Origin: Hirschia sp964351655
Lineage (GTDB): Bacteria > Pseudomonadota > Alphaproteobacteria > Caulobacterales > Hyphomonadaceae
DNA: 64,000 bases
Direction of reading: 5' to 3'
Assembly (NCBI GenBank): GCA_964351655.1
Contig: CAYGPD010000002.1
Coordinates: forward strand, 111,526 to 175,525
The notes below the pieces were generated by a model. The model searched no databases, was not told the origin of the DNA, and was given only the letters and a program-made list of their open reading frames with translations. Positions 17,137 through 25,856 of this stretch are shown piece by piece (position 1 is the first letter of the stretch; every line of letters starts with the position of its first letter). A program made the position numbers and the translations under genes.

Positions 17137-18318
17137 TTAATCATTGATCGCTTGATTGAGATCGGACCAAATATCATCTTGGTCCTCCAATCCCACTGAA
17201 ATTCTGATTAAGCCATCACTAATACCATGCGATAGTCGTTCTTCGGGCGAATAAGTGGAGTGGGTCATGCTCGCAGGATGCTGAATAAGGGTTTCAGTGT
17301 CGCCGAGCGAAACAGCACGGCGGATCATTTGAAGCTTATTCATAATGCGTCGGCCAGCCTCTAAACCACCTTCCAATTCAAAAGCGATCATACCTCCAAA
17401 GTCAGACATTTGTTTTTCGGCCAGTGGTCGTTGTTCGAAACTCTCTAAACCTGGATACCAAACTTTAGAAACCCCTCCACATGCCTCTAGTTTATGAGCT
17501 ATTGAGGCTGCATTCAAACAATGGCGGTCCATTCTAAGAGTGAGTGTTTTAAGACCACGCAACACAAGCATGGCATTAAAGGGAGACATTACACCACCCG
17601 TCATGTCTTTCATACCGTACAGCCGAATTTGCTGCATTGTTTCAGCTTCACCAACGGCAAGCCCGGCGACAACATCACCATGTCCACCTAGGTATTTCGT
17701 TGCTGAATGAACGACAATATCAGCACCCAATTCTATTGGACGGGTTAAATACGGAGTCGAATAAGTATTATCGACGACAACTTTAGCGCCATATTTTTTG
17801 GCTAACTTAGCGCATTTATCAATGTCTACAATACGCATATTTGGGTTAGCAGGAGTTTCAAAATATACGACCCGTGTTTGTGGGCCAATCGATTCCTCTA
17901 AATTACTGGGATTGGTTAAATCTACATAGGTGACTTTAACTCCAAACTTTGTAAGGCCATGTTGTAGAAATGAAAACGTACACCCATACAAAGTCTTATC
18001 GACAATGATCTCATCATTGGGTGCCAACAATGTCCAAAGAACCGAAGTGATAGCACTCATACCAGAGGCTAACGCCAGACCGGCTTCTGCACCTTCCAGA
18101 CTAGCAATTCGTTTCTCCAGAAGGTCTAAAGTTGGATTTGATATTCTAGAGTAGAAATGCCCCTTGCGGTCACCAGCAAAAATTTCAGAACCGGCTTCAG
18201 CTGTTTCAAATGAAAAAGTAGATGTAAGGTGCAACGGAGGGGTTAAAGCCCCTTCATTATCCATCGGTTCGTATGCATAATGGATAGCGCGAGTAGAAAA
18301 ACCTTTTTCATCCGTCAT
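17137..18318 (-). CDS. mdeA: Methionine gamma-lyase
   Basis: A 393-residue PLP enzyme of the cystathionine gamma-synthase fold. It cleaves methionine to methanethiol, ammonia and 2-oxobutyrate. The PLP lysine is Lys208 in SATKYLGGHGD, and FYSRISNPT holds the Tyr/Arg that reach the neighbouring phosphate. Most telling is LYGCTFSF: Cys113 sits two residues after Tyr111, matching Tyr114 and Cys116 of the P. putida enzyme, where that cysteine marks true gamma-lyases. A GAGG ribosome site precedes the ATG. It is transcribed ahead of the E1-like gene and divergent from an Lrp regulator, which reproduces the mdeRBA cluster. Confidence 0.92.
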   Translation of the reverse strand: MTDEKGFSTRAIHYAYEPMDNEGALTPPLHLTSTFSFETAEAGSEIFAGDRKGHFYSRISNPTLDLLEKRIASLEGAEAGLALASGMSAITSVLWTLLAPNDEIIVDKTLYGCTFSFLQHGLTKFGVKVTYVDLTNPSNLEESIGPQTRVVYFETPANPNMRIVDIDKCAKLAKKYGAKVVVDNTYSTPYLTRPIELGADIVVHSATKYLGGHGDVVAGLAVGEAETMQQIRLYGMKDMTGGVMSPFNAMLVLRGLKTLTLRMDRHCLNAASIAHKLEACGGVSKVWYPGLESFEQRPLAEKQMSDFGGMIAFELEGGLEAGRRIMNKLQMIRRAVSLGDTETLIQHPASMTHSTYSPEERLSHGISDGLIRISVGLEDQDDIWSDLNQAIND

Positions 18319-18399
18319 TATATCATCCTCAACAATTGGATGAAGGCATAATACAACACTTACAAAGGCATTAAGTTGCTATTTATTCCAACTATCTGC

Positions 18400-18415
18400 A
18401 TAATATTAGCATTAT
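18400..18415. promoter_or_regulatory. Candidate MdeR operator in the mdeA/mdeR divergent region
   Basis: A short inverted repeat, ATAAT-N6-ATTAT, in an AT-rich stretch 12 bases before mdeR and within 100 bases of mdeA. Lrp-type regulators bind degenerate AT-rich palindromes like this. The match is weak evidence on its own. Confidence 0.3.
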
Positions 18416-18426
18416 ATAGCTGATAG

Positions 18427-18891
18427 ATGACAATTATGGACAATATCGATAGACAGATAATACGTGCACTCCAAAAGGACGGTCGAATGACCAATTTAGA
18501 ATTAGCTGCATCAGTCAATCTATCACCTTCACCTTGCTTAAGGCGTTTGAGGGCATTGGAAGAAAACGGTATTATCAAAGGATACAGTGCTGATATAGAT
18601 TCAAAAGCTTACGGACTTCCGGTGACTGCTTTTATAGGTATCAAACTGGGCAAGCACACCGAGACCGCCGTTAGGCAATTTGAAGAACGGGTGAAACGTA
18701 TGGATGAGGTATTAGAGTGCCACGTTCTTACTGGAGCGACAGACTATTTTCTAAAAGTTATGGTTTCTGGGTTAGAAGAGTATGAAACCTTCATCCGAAA
18801 ACAGATTCATCCCATTGGTGATATCGCATCGATAGATTCTAGCTTTGTCTACGGAACTGTAAAGAATACGCACGTATATCCTGTACTCTAA
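18427..18891 (+). CDS. mdeR: Lrp/AsnC family regulator of methionine catabolism (MdeR-like)
   Basis: A 154-residue Lrp/AsnC regulator. The helix-turn-helix is at about residues 20-45 (LELAASVNLSPSPCLRRLRALE, cut here to its hallmark SPSPCLRRL) and the RAM domain contains ECHVLTGATDYFLKV. It is divergent from mdeA and mdeB; in P. putida the equivalent MdeR activates the operon in response to methionine. Two in-frame ATGs (18427 and 18436) are possible. Binding of methionine or 2-oxobutyrate is inference from position. Confidence 0.85.
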   Translation: MTIMDNIDRQIIRALQKDGRMTNLELAASVNLSPSPCLRRLRALEENGIIKGYSADIDSKAYGLPVTAFIGIKLGKHTETAVRQFEERVKRMDEVLECHVLTGATDYFLKVMVSGLEEYETFIRKQIHPIGDIASIDSSFVYGTVKNTHVYPVL

Positions 18892-18971
18892 AAACGTTCA
18901 TTACCTCAAATACGAATCCTAGTAGCCTAGCTTTTGGTCCAGAAGGATTAAGTAAGAAGGATTAAGGAGAT

Positions 18972-19865
18972 ATGGCAGGGCATAATAGTTTGCGGCAATG
19001 GGCGCATGAGCTGGAGCAATCTGGTGACTACCGAGTATTAAAGCGTCTAGTCCCTCCGCTGCCTATGAATTTTATTGGCCCCCCCTTCAAAAGAGGCCTA
19101 ATAATTGACACTGAAACAACTGGATTAGATTTCCAAGAATCAGAATTGATAGAAATTGCTCTAGTTCCATTTGAATATTCAGTAGATGGTAAACTCGTTA
19201 CTTTTGGCAAAGCACTTGATCAATTCCAACAACCTCAAACTCCGATCTCCGAAGAAATTACAAAACTCACTGGTATAACCAATGAGATGGTCGCTGGACA
19301 GTCAATAGACATTGAAGAAGTAGAAAAGCTAATTGATGAGTCAGACCTTATAATTGCTCACAATGCGAGTTTCGACCGGCCCTTTGCTGAGCGTTTAACG
19401 CCTGCTTTTAAAGCCAAACCGTGGGCATGTAGTCTTACAGATATAAACTGGAAAAATGAAGGATATGAGTCTCCTAAACTTTCATTTTTAGCAATGGAAC
19501 ATGGATTTTATTACAAGGCGCATCGCGCTGATATTGACTGTTGGGCCACTATTAAACTTTTGTCATGCCGATTAAAAACATCTGGAGATAGAGCCATGGC
19601 TCGACTTCTCGAAAGTGCTCGAGAACAGCGTTGGAGGATATGGGCTACAAATACGAACTTTTCAAAAAAAGATCTTCTGAAGACGAGAGGTTATCGTTGG
19701 GAAAATGGAGAAAATGGCAAACCTAAATCTTGGTTTATAGACATTCCTCATACCGACAAAGAAGCAGAACTAGAATTTCTAAAGTCCGAGGTCTACAATG
19801 GGAGTCTTCCAGAGTTGCCTACTGTTTTGATCAATGCTTACAATCGGTTTTCAGCTAACCTATAG
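18972..19865 (+). CDS. DEDDh 3'-5' exonuclease, DNA polymerase III epsilon-like
   Basis: A 297-residue protein whose central domain (about residues 40-200) is a DnaQ-type exonuclease. ExoI is IIDTETTGLD, ExoII is IIAHNASFDRPF, and ExoIII is AHRADIDCWAT with the DEDDh histidine. The last 90 residues form a separate small domain with TRGYRWENG and KSWFIDI. This tail recurs in other uncharacterised exonuclease proteins. It is too diverged from DnaQ to be the replicative proofreading subunit. A strong AAGGAG ribosome site lies five bases before the ATG, within a tandem 14-base repeat of AGAAGGATTAAG. Its end overlaps the convergent molybdoenzyme gene by six bases. Confidence 0.82.
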   Translation: MAGHNSLRQWAHELEQSGDYRVLKRLVPPLPMNFIGPPFKRGLIIDTETTGLDFQESELIEIALVPFEYSVDGKLVTFGKALDQFQQPQTPISEEITKLTGITNEMVAGQSIDIEEVEKLIDESDLIIAHNASFDRPFAERLTPAFKAKPWACSLTDINWKNEGYESPKLSFLAMEHGFYYKAHRADIDCWATIKLLSCRLKTSGDRAMARLLESAREQRWRIWATNTNFSKKDLLKTRGYRWENGENGKPKSWFIDIPHTDKEAELEFLKSEVYNGSLPELPTVLINAYNRFSANL

Positions 19866-22040
19866 AATAACAGGCTCAATATTAATCTGAACGGATTTGA
19901 ATGCGGGAGTTTTGCTGATTGGATCTACTGCATTGCTCGTCAACGCGTTAGCCTCTGGATAATAAGATAGTACATTGCCACGAGGTAAATTAAATGGATG
20001 AACTTCTACGTTCTTCATTTCGCCTTGAGGTGATTGCAAATTTACTCTGCTTCCCTTTTTGAGAGACATTTCTTGCATATCATTCTCATTCATCAATACT
20101 GTCCAACGGCTTGCGGTTCCGCGATAACTGTCATGATCCTCATAGATTATGGAATTGAACTGTCCTTCGCTTCGAATGCTGGACAGAGTGTATTTATAAT
20201 CCAACGTATCACTTCTATTAGTAGGCCCGACACAAAAATTAGCCCTTTGATTAGAAGTGTTAAAAATAGGATCATGGAGTAATCTGTTGGAAATATGAAA
20301 CTCAAGTTTTGAACGATCTAGGTCTCTTAAATTTTCCATTCCCGGCACGATATTTGCGATCGTTTCACGCACAGAACTATGTTTTTTGAAGGATTGAAAA
20401 TCTACCGGGCTATGCGGAAGCAATTTAGTTGCAATATCAGCTAAAATCACAGATTCTGGACGAACATTTTCTAGCCTACTTATACCGCCATCACTTAACC
20501 TTATAAAATTAAACATAGATTCCTGGGTTGTAGGTTCCCATTCCTCATCCCTAGCTGTAACCGGTAGAACTAAGACTTCGCTATCTTCGACACCAAAAAA
20601 GTGACTTTGGTTTAATGTTGTGGTCAAACTTATTTTAAATCCAATAGCATTTAGGGCTTTTTCTGCCCAACGTGAATTTGGATTGGCTGCAAAAATATTA
20701 CCTCCCAATAAAACTGCTGCATCCATATTCCCTTTGGATGCCTCTTGCATACAAGCCATCGTATCCAAACCACGCTGTTTAGGGAGCTCCACTCTAAATA
20801 CAGACTCTATCTGTCCAATAATGTCTTTGGTAAGAACGGGTTTCACGCCAATGGTTCCAATACCTTGAACATTTGAATGTCCGCGCAGTGGTAGCAATCC
20901 TGCACCTTTGCGCCCAATCATTCCACGTAGGAGAGCTAGATTGGAGATATACTCGATATTCTGCGTCCCATGGAGGTGATGCGTCATTCCCATCCCCCAC
21001 GAAAACACCGTATTCTTAGACGCTATATATAAATTTGCTGCTGCTTCTATTTCCGATTTTGAAACTCCGCACCTTTTCAGCAGCTCGTCCCATGAACTAT
21101 TTTGAATATCAGTTAGAAATTCTTCAAATCCATTCGTGTACTTATTTATGAATGTGTGATCCTGAGCATTGGATTCAATTATGACTTTTGCCAGTGCTTT
21201 AAATAACGATATGTCTTCACCAATTTTAGGTTGGATGTATGCAGAAGCGATCTCACTGCCGCCAGATAGAAGTGATTTAGGGCTCTTGGGAATAGCGAAT
21301 TTTACTAAGCCAGGTTCTTTTGCCGGATTGATGACTATGACTTGGCCACCACGCTCTCGGCAGGCTTTCAACTGATGTATGAAGCGCGGATGGTTGGACG
21401 AAGGGTTAGCCCCTATCACAAAGATGGTGTCTGCTAGCTTTAGATCATCAAACTCAACAGTTGCAGTTCCGGTACCTATCGTTTTGCTCAACGCTTCCCC
21501 AGTGGCCTGATGACAGTAGTAAGAGCAATTTGTAACGTTATTAGTGCCGTATAAACGTGCAAACAATTGAAAAATAAAGCCTGCTTCGTTTGAAGAACGA
21601 CCAGAAGCATAGAAAAAACTGCGTTCTGGCTTTATAGCAGCCAACCTATCAACAGCGATTTGCATGGCTTCATCCCAGCTTATTGGCGTGTATTTATCAG
21701 CGCCAGCTAGTTTGTGAATTGGGAAACCTAATCTTCCTAATTTTTCGATATTCTTTGGAGGGAGTTCTTCTAGTTCGCAAAGAAGATGTCTGAAGACTTC
21801 AACGGGGATTGCCGGCTGGATGTCTGTTGATTGTGCCTGAACGCTTTTATTGCAAACTGATGGAAATTCCCCTGCTTCGTTTGTCATTCCTCCCAACTGC
21901 CCGCCCATACCAAAGGCACAGGCTTTACAGGTGTTTTTCGACTTTAGCGCTTTGGCGGCCTCCGCAATACCAATGCGACGCACTGTATTTAGCGTATAAA
22001 GTACTTTCTTTGCACCGCCGCCAATAGGTTGTGGACTCAT
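19860..22040 (-). CDS. Molybdopterin oxidoreductase, FdhF/YdeP type (formate dehydrogenase alpha-like)
   Basis: A 726-residue molybdenum enzyme of the DMSO reductase superfamily, closest in style to E. coli YdeP and FdhF-like proteins. The N-terminus has CKACAFGMGGQLGG and a later cysteine, giving only three cysteines (38, 41, 63) where formate dehydrogenase has four cluster ligands. The probable molybdenum ligand is the cysteine of YYCHQATGEAL, so there is no selenocysteine. Cofactor-binding segments include FSWGMGMTHH and the C-terminal molydopterin dinucleotide-binding domain. YdeP-type proteins are linked to acid resistance, but their substrate is not established. No accessory FdhD or electron-transfer subunit is adjacent. 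Confidence 0.83.
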   Translation of the reverse strand: MSPQPIGGGAKKVLYTLNTVRRIGIAEAAKALKSKNTCKACAFGMGGQLGGMTNEAGEFPSVCNKSVQAQSTDIQPAIPVEVFRHLLCELEELPPKNIEKLGRLGFPIHKLAGADKYTPISWDEAMQIAVDRLAAIKPERSFFYASGRSSNEAGFIFQLFARLYGTNNVTNCSYYCHQATGEALSKTIGTGTATVEFDDLKLADTIFVIGANPSSNHPRFIHQLKACRERGGQVIVINPAKEPGLVKFAIPKSPKSLLSGGSEIASAYIQPKIGEDISLFKALAKVIIESNAQDHTFINKYTNGFEEFLTDIQNSSWDELLKRCGVSKSEIEAAANLYIASKNTVFSWGMGMTHHLHGTQNIEYISNLALLRGMIGRKGAGLLPLRGHSNVQGIGTIGVKPVLTKDIIGQIESVFRVELPKQRGLDTMACMQEASKGNMDAAVLLGGNIFAANPNSRWAEKALNAIGFKISLTTTLNQSHFFGVEDSEVLVLPVTARDEEWEPTTQESMFNFIRLSDGGISRLENVRPESVILADIATKLLPHSPVDFQSFKKHSSVRETIANIVPGMENLRDLDRSKLEFHISNRLLHDPIFNTSNQRANFCVGPTNRSDTLDYKYTLSSIRSEGQFNSIIYEDHDSYRGTASRWTVLMNENDMQEMSLKKGSRVNLQSPQGEMKNVEVHPFNLPRGNVLSYYPEANALTSNAVDPISKTPAFKSVQINIEPVIL

Positions 22041-22107
22041 AATGCACCCGCCTCAATCATCTTTTATATATTATCGACTGTGGAGACGCTGTTGCAAAAG
22101 ATCAATT

Positions 22108-22140
22108 GCCCACACCGAGTTTATAATCAAAAGTGTGGGC
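22108..22140. terminator. Inverted repeat after lpdA, possible terminator
   Basis: An 8-bp perfect inverted repeat, GCCCACAC (22108-22115) and GTGTGGGC (22133-22140), with a 17-base loop just past the end of the leftward bkd operon. On the minus strand the following bases hold only a short T run, so terminator function is plausible but not certain. Confidence 0.5.
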
Positions 22141-22158
22141 ATATATTTTTAGATAGTT

Positions 22159-23550
22159 TTAGATATGCAAGGCATGACCGAGCGCCCCCAGTGCAGCCTC
22201 CTGCAATGCCTCTCCACGCGTTGGATGAGCCTGAATTATCATTGCAAGATCTTCTAGAGTTGATGCCATTTCTATGGCTATTGAAAACGAAGCTGCCATT
22301 TCAGAAATTTCAGCTCCCACACCATGTATACCTAAAACTTCGTGGTTATCTTTGCGTGCAATCACAAGTACAAAACCATCTTCACGTTCAGTAGACATTG
22401 CCCTGCCAGAGGCTGCGAATGGAAACTTGCCTTTTACAACCTCTATTCCAGCATTTTTTGCTTCAGACAAACTCATCCCAACCGAAACTATTTCTGGATC
22501 CGTAAAGCAGACAGCCGGAATACTCTTCTTGTCCCAGATACGTTTGTGTCCTGCCACTATCTCTGCAACCATTTCTCCTTGTGCCATCGCGCGGTGAGCA
22601 AGCATTGGCTCACCTGTCACATCACCTATAGCATAAAGGTCTCTCATCGATGTCTGACATCTTTTATCAATTTTCAAGAAAGGGCCTGCCATATCCAGAG
22701 AAAGACTCTCTAATCCGAAGCCGGACACCGAAGCTTTGCGCCCTACCGTTACAAGGACTTTATCTGCTGGTATTTTTAACTCTTCACCATTAACATCTGC
22801 AAGCAAGGATTTACCATCTTTAGACATTCCGAGCGCCTTAGCGCCTAGGTGCAATGTCATATTCAATTCGTTCAGGCGTTTTTCAACAGGTTTACTCAAG
22901 TCACGGTCATATTGTGGCAGGATGTGATCTGCAGCTTCTACTATTGTGACTTTGGAACCCAATTTGGCAAATGCCATACCTAGCTCCAAACCAATATAAC
23001 CGCCTCCAACGACAGCTAAACGTTTTGGGACTTTACGTAGTTCTAATGCTTCTGTTGATCCACACACTTTTCCACCAAAAGGTAAAAATGGTAGTTCTAC
23101 AGCTGACGATCCGGTTGCGACGACTACATTCTCAGCATAAATTCTCACTACACCGTCTGGCGTTGTTACATCGACCGTTTTACCGTCAACGAAATTAGCA
23201 CGCCCTTGGATGTGCTGTACCCCTGCCTTCTTTAGAAGTCCGGCAACACCGCCAGTTAATCGACTTACAATTCCATCTTTCCAATCTATCGTTTTAGAAA
23301 AATCCAGTGATGGCTCACTAACCGATATTCCCAGAACATTCTCGCGGGTAAAATGCGTAGCTTTTTCAAATTCATTTGCAGCATGAATGATTGCTTTTGA
23401 TGGGATACACCCAACATTCAAACACGTGCCTCCGGGAGCTTTTTCCTCGATAACTATAGTATCGACACCCAATTGACCGGCGCGTATTGCGCAAACATAT
23501 CCACCCGGCCCCGCACCTATGACGAGCAATTTACAGTTTTTCTTAGCCAT
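22159..23550 (-). CDS. lpdA: Dihydrolipoyl dehydrogenase (E3) of the branched-chain complex
   Basis: A 463-residue flavoprotein that re-oxidises dihydrolipoamide and passes electrons to NAD. The FAD motif is GAGPGGYVCA, the redox disulfide GGTCLNVGCIPSK (Cys43, Cys48), the NAD motif VVGGGYIGLELG, and the C-terminal base is in IQAHPTRGE (His-x4-Glu). It begins three bases after the E2 gene and ends the four-gene operon. The genome must also have an E3 for the pyruvate and 2-oxoglutarate complexes; whether this copy is shared cannot be seen. Confidence 0.95.
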   Translation of the reverse strand: MAKKNCKLLVIGAGPGGYVCAIRAGQLGVDTIVIEEKAPGGTCLNVGCIPSKAIIHAANEFEKATHFTRENVLGISVSEPSLDFSKTIDWKDGIVSRLTGGVAGLLKKAGVQHIQGRANFVDGKTVDVTTPDGVVRIYAENVVVATGSSAVELPFLPFGGKVCGSTEALELRKVPKRLAVVGGGYIGLELGMAFAKLGSKVTIVEAADHILPQYDRDLSKPVEKRLNELNMTLHLGAKALGMSKDGKSLLADVNGEELKIPADKVLVTVGRKASVSGFGLESLSLDMAGPFLKIDKRCQTSMRDLYAIGDVTGEPMLAHRAMAQGEMVAEIVAGHKRIWDKKSIPAVCFTDPEIVSVGMSLSEAKNAGIEVVKGKFPFAASGRAMSTEREDGFVLVIARKDNHEVLGIHGVGAEISEMAASFSIAIEMASTLEDLAMIIQAHPTRGEALQEAALGALGHALHI

Positions 23551-23553
23551 GCC

Positions 23554-24840
23554 TTAGCTCCCCATGAAAATTAGCGCTGGAGTTTCCAACAGGTTTTTTA
23601 CGCGTTGAACAAACACGGCTGCATCCCAGCCATCAATGATACGGTGATCAAAGCTCGATGACAGGTTCATCATTTTTCGAGGCACAAATTCAGAACCATC
23701 CCAATGCGGACGGACAACCATTTTATTTACACCAACAATGGCCACTTCTGGATGATTAATAATAGGCGTTGTAGCGATCGCGCCTAGAGGGCCAAGCGAT
23801 GTAATTGTTATGGTTGATCCACTCAACTCTTCGCGCTTTGCTGTACCGTCCCGCGCAGCGGCAGAAAGGCGTGCTAACTCATTGGCACTGTCCCAAACAG
23901 TCATTGCTTCTGCATTCCTAAGTACAGGAACAATCAACCCGTTGTCAGTCATCGTTGCAATACCTGCGTGAACGCCATTGAAACGACGTACAAAACCATC
24001 ATCATAATAGTGCGCGTTCATTTCAGGGTGGTCTTCCACAGCCTTAACAACCGCCGCAAGTATGAATGGTAGAACAGTAAGCTTTGGTTTGTCGCTACGA
24101 TTGTCATTCAGCTTTGCGCGCAAATCTTCCACTGCTGAGACATCTACCTCTTCAACAATAGTAATATGCGGAATACGCTCATTAGCGAGGGACATTTTTT
24201 CAGCAATCTTCTTACGAAGACCATTGATTTTGATGTCAGTTTCACCCGAGCGAGCTATGCCAGATACACGCCCTGTACTATGAGATTTTTGTCCCACGGG
24301 GTTTTCAAAAACATTATCTAGGTCTGCATGCGTGATACGTCCAGACGGACCAGAACCAATAACCTGACGCAAATCAATGCCGGCTTCAATTGCACGGTGG
24401 CGCACGGCAGGCGATGCGAGTGGTGCTTGTCCTCTTGCGCGAGGCGTTCCTATACTTGCTGAAGGGGTTGGAGCTGGTGCCCTATTTGAAGGCGCTTTAC
24501 TCTCAACGGCCTTAGCAACGGGTGCAGGCTCAACCTTTATCGATTTAGCGGGCGCAGGTGTTGCAGGCGTATTATTGGCTTCTGCTATTTGAACATCATC
24601 ACTTGTTTCTATGCGAACAAGATCTGCACCAACAGCGAGAGTTTCGCCAACTTCCGTTGCAAGCCAGACAATAGTACCAGGACATAGTGATGGAATTTCA
24701 ACAGTTGCTTTATCTGTTAATACGGCTGCGATGACATCATCTTCACGGACTTCATCACCGACTTTCACATGCCATTCTACGATCTCAACCTCGGTAACAC
24801 CCTCACCGACATCTGGAAGTTTTATTGCTATTGTTTTCAT
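23554..24840 (-). CDS. bkdB: Branched-chain 2-oxoacid dehydrogenase E2, dihydrolipoyl acyltransferase
   Basis: A 428-residue E2 core protein. It has one lipoyl domain with the lipoyl lysine Lys44 in TDKATVEIPS, an Ala/Pro-rich linker (about 85-135), and a peripheral subunit-binding domain (about 137-175, ASPAVRHRAIEAG, GPSGRITHADL). The catalytic domain carries SSSFDHRIIDGWDAA (HxxxDG). A single lipoyl domain and the TDKA sequence are the usual form for branched-chain E2 rather than pyruvate E2. It is separated from the genes on each side by one to three bases, so the operon is translationally coupled. Confidence 0.93.
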   Translation of the reverse strand: MKTIAIKLPDVGEGVTEVEIVEWHVKVGDEVREDDVIAAVLTDKATVEIPSLCPGTIVWLATEVGETLAVGADLVRIETSDDVQIAEANNTPATPAPAKSIKVEPAPVAKAVESKAPSNRAPAPTPSASIGTPRARGQAPLASPAVRHRAIEAGIDLRQVIGSGPSGRITHADLDNVFENPVGQKSHSTGRVSGIARSGETDIKINGLRKKIAEKMSLANERIPHITIVEEVDVSAVEDLRAKLNDNRSDKPKLTVLPFILAAVVKAVEDHPEMNAHYYDDGFVRRFNGVHAGIATMTDNGLIVPVLRNAEAMTVWDSANELARLSAAARDGTAKREELSGSTITITSLGPLGAIATTPIINHPEVAIVGVNKMVVRPHWDGSEFVPRKMMNLSSSFDHRIIDGWDAAVFVQRVKNLLETPALIFMGS

Positions 24841-24841
24841 T

Positions 24842-25855
24842 TTACTCTTCCATCACTTTCTCAAGGGCGCGGCGGATACGTTTGGGGCCAGGGAAATAAT
24901 CCCACTCCTGAGCGTGTGGGTAAGGTGCATCCCACCCGGTAACGCGCATGACAGGGGATTCTAAGTGATAGAAGCAAGCTTCTTGTACTTCAGATATGAG
25001 CTCAGCTCCAAAACCTGATGTTCGCGTACCTTCATGAACAACGACGCACCGACGTGTTTTCTTTACAGATTCGACAATGGTATCTAAGTCCAATGGTAGA
25101 AGCGTTCGCAGATCTATAATTTCTGCATCTATTCCAGACTCATTTACCGCCGCTTCTGCAACATACACCATCGTTCCATAAGCTAGAATGGTGACTTCTG
25201 AGCCTTCACGATAGATTGATGCTTTCCCTAGAGGGGTTTTGTAATAACCGTCTGGCACTTCCCCCAACGGATGTGATGCCCAACCTATTGATTGGGCTTC
25301 ATGATGTCCGTCAAAAGGACCATTATAAATACGTTTTGGTTCCAGAAATATCACTGGGTCGGGATCTTCTATCGCAGCAATTAGCAAGCCTTTTGCATCT
25401 ACAGGTGATGAAGGTTGCACGACCTTCAGCCCGGAAACGTGCGTAAATATAGCCTCTGGGCTTTGGCTATGCGTTTGCCCACCAAATATCCCGCCGCCTG
25501 TCGGCATACGTATTACCATTGGACACGTAAACTGCCCTGCTGAACGATGACGTAGACGCGCAGCTTCTTGCGAAATTTGGTCAAACGCGGGAAATACATA
25601 ATCAGCAAACTGCACTTCTACACATGGACGCATGCCTTGCGCAGCCATGCCGACCCCCATGCCAACAATCGCGCTCTCATTGATGGGCGTATCAAACACA
25701 CGTTCATTGCCGTATTTTTTTTGAAGACCGGCGGTGCAACGAAAAACACCGCCAAAATATCCTACATCTTCGCCCATCACTATTACATTGGGGTCTTTAT
25801 CAAGCATTACATCCATTGCTGAACGAACAGCTTCAATCATTGTCATACGCGACAT
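24842..25855 (-). CDS. bkdA2: Branched-chain 2-oxoacid dehydrogenase E1 beta subunit
   Basis: A 337-residue E1 beta chain that pairs with the alpha chain to decarboxylate the 2-oxoacids of Val, Leu and Ile. Typical segments are VMGEDVGYFGGVFRCTAGL, FDTPINESAIVGMGVGMA, RMPTGGGIFGGQTHSQSPE and VVHEGTRTSGFGAE. FGGVFR is diagnostic of branched-chain rather than pyruvate E1 beta. One base separates it from each neighbour. Its start has no independent strong ribosome site, which fits translational coupling. Confidence 0.94.
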   Translation of the reverse strand: MSRMTMIEAVRSAMDVMLDKDPNVIVMGEDVGYFGGVFRCTAGLQKKYGNERVFDTPINESAIVGMGVGMAAQGMRPCVEVQFADYVFPAFDQISQEAARLRHRSAGQFTCPMVIRMPTGGGIFGGQTHSQSPEAIFTHVSGLKVVQPSSPVDAKGLLIAAIEDPDPVIFLEPKRIYNGPFDGHHEAQSIGWASHPLGEVPDGYYKTPLGKASIYREGSEVTILAYGTMVYVAEAAVNESGIDAEIIDLRTLLPLDLDTIVESVKKTRRCVVVHEGTRTSGFGAELISEVQEACFYHLESPVMRVTGWDAPYPHAQEWDYFPGPKRIRRALEKVMEE

Positions 25856-25856
25856 A

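Noticed and set aside
18940..18969. Tandem repeat of AGAAGGATTAAG before the exonuclease gene
   Set aside because: Two copies only; the second simply provides the ribosome site. It is noted with the gene but is not evidence of a repeat family.
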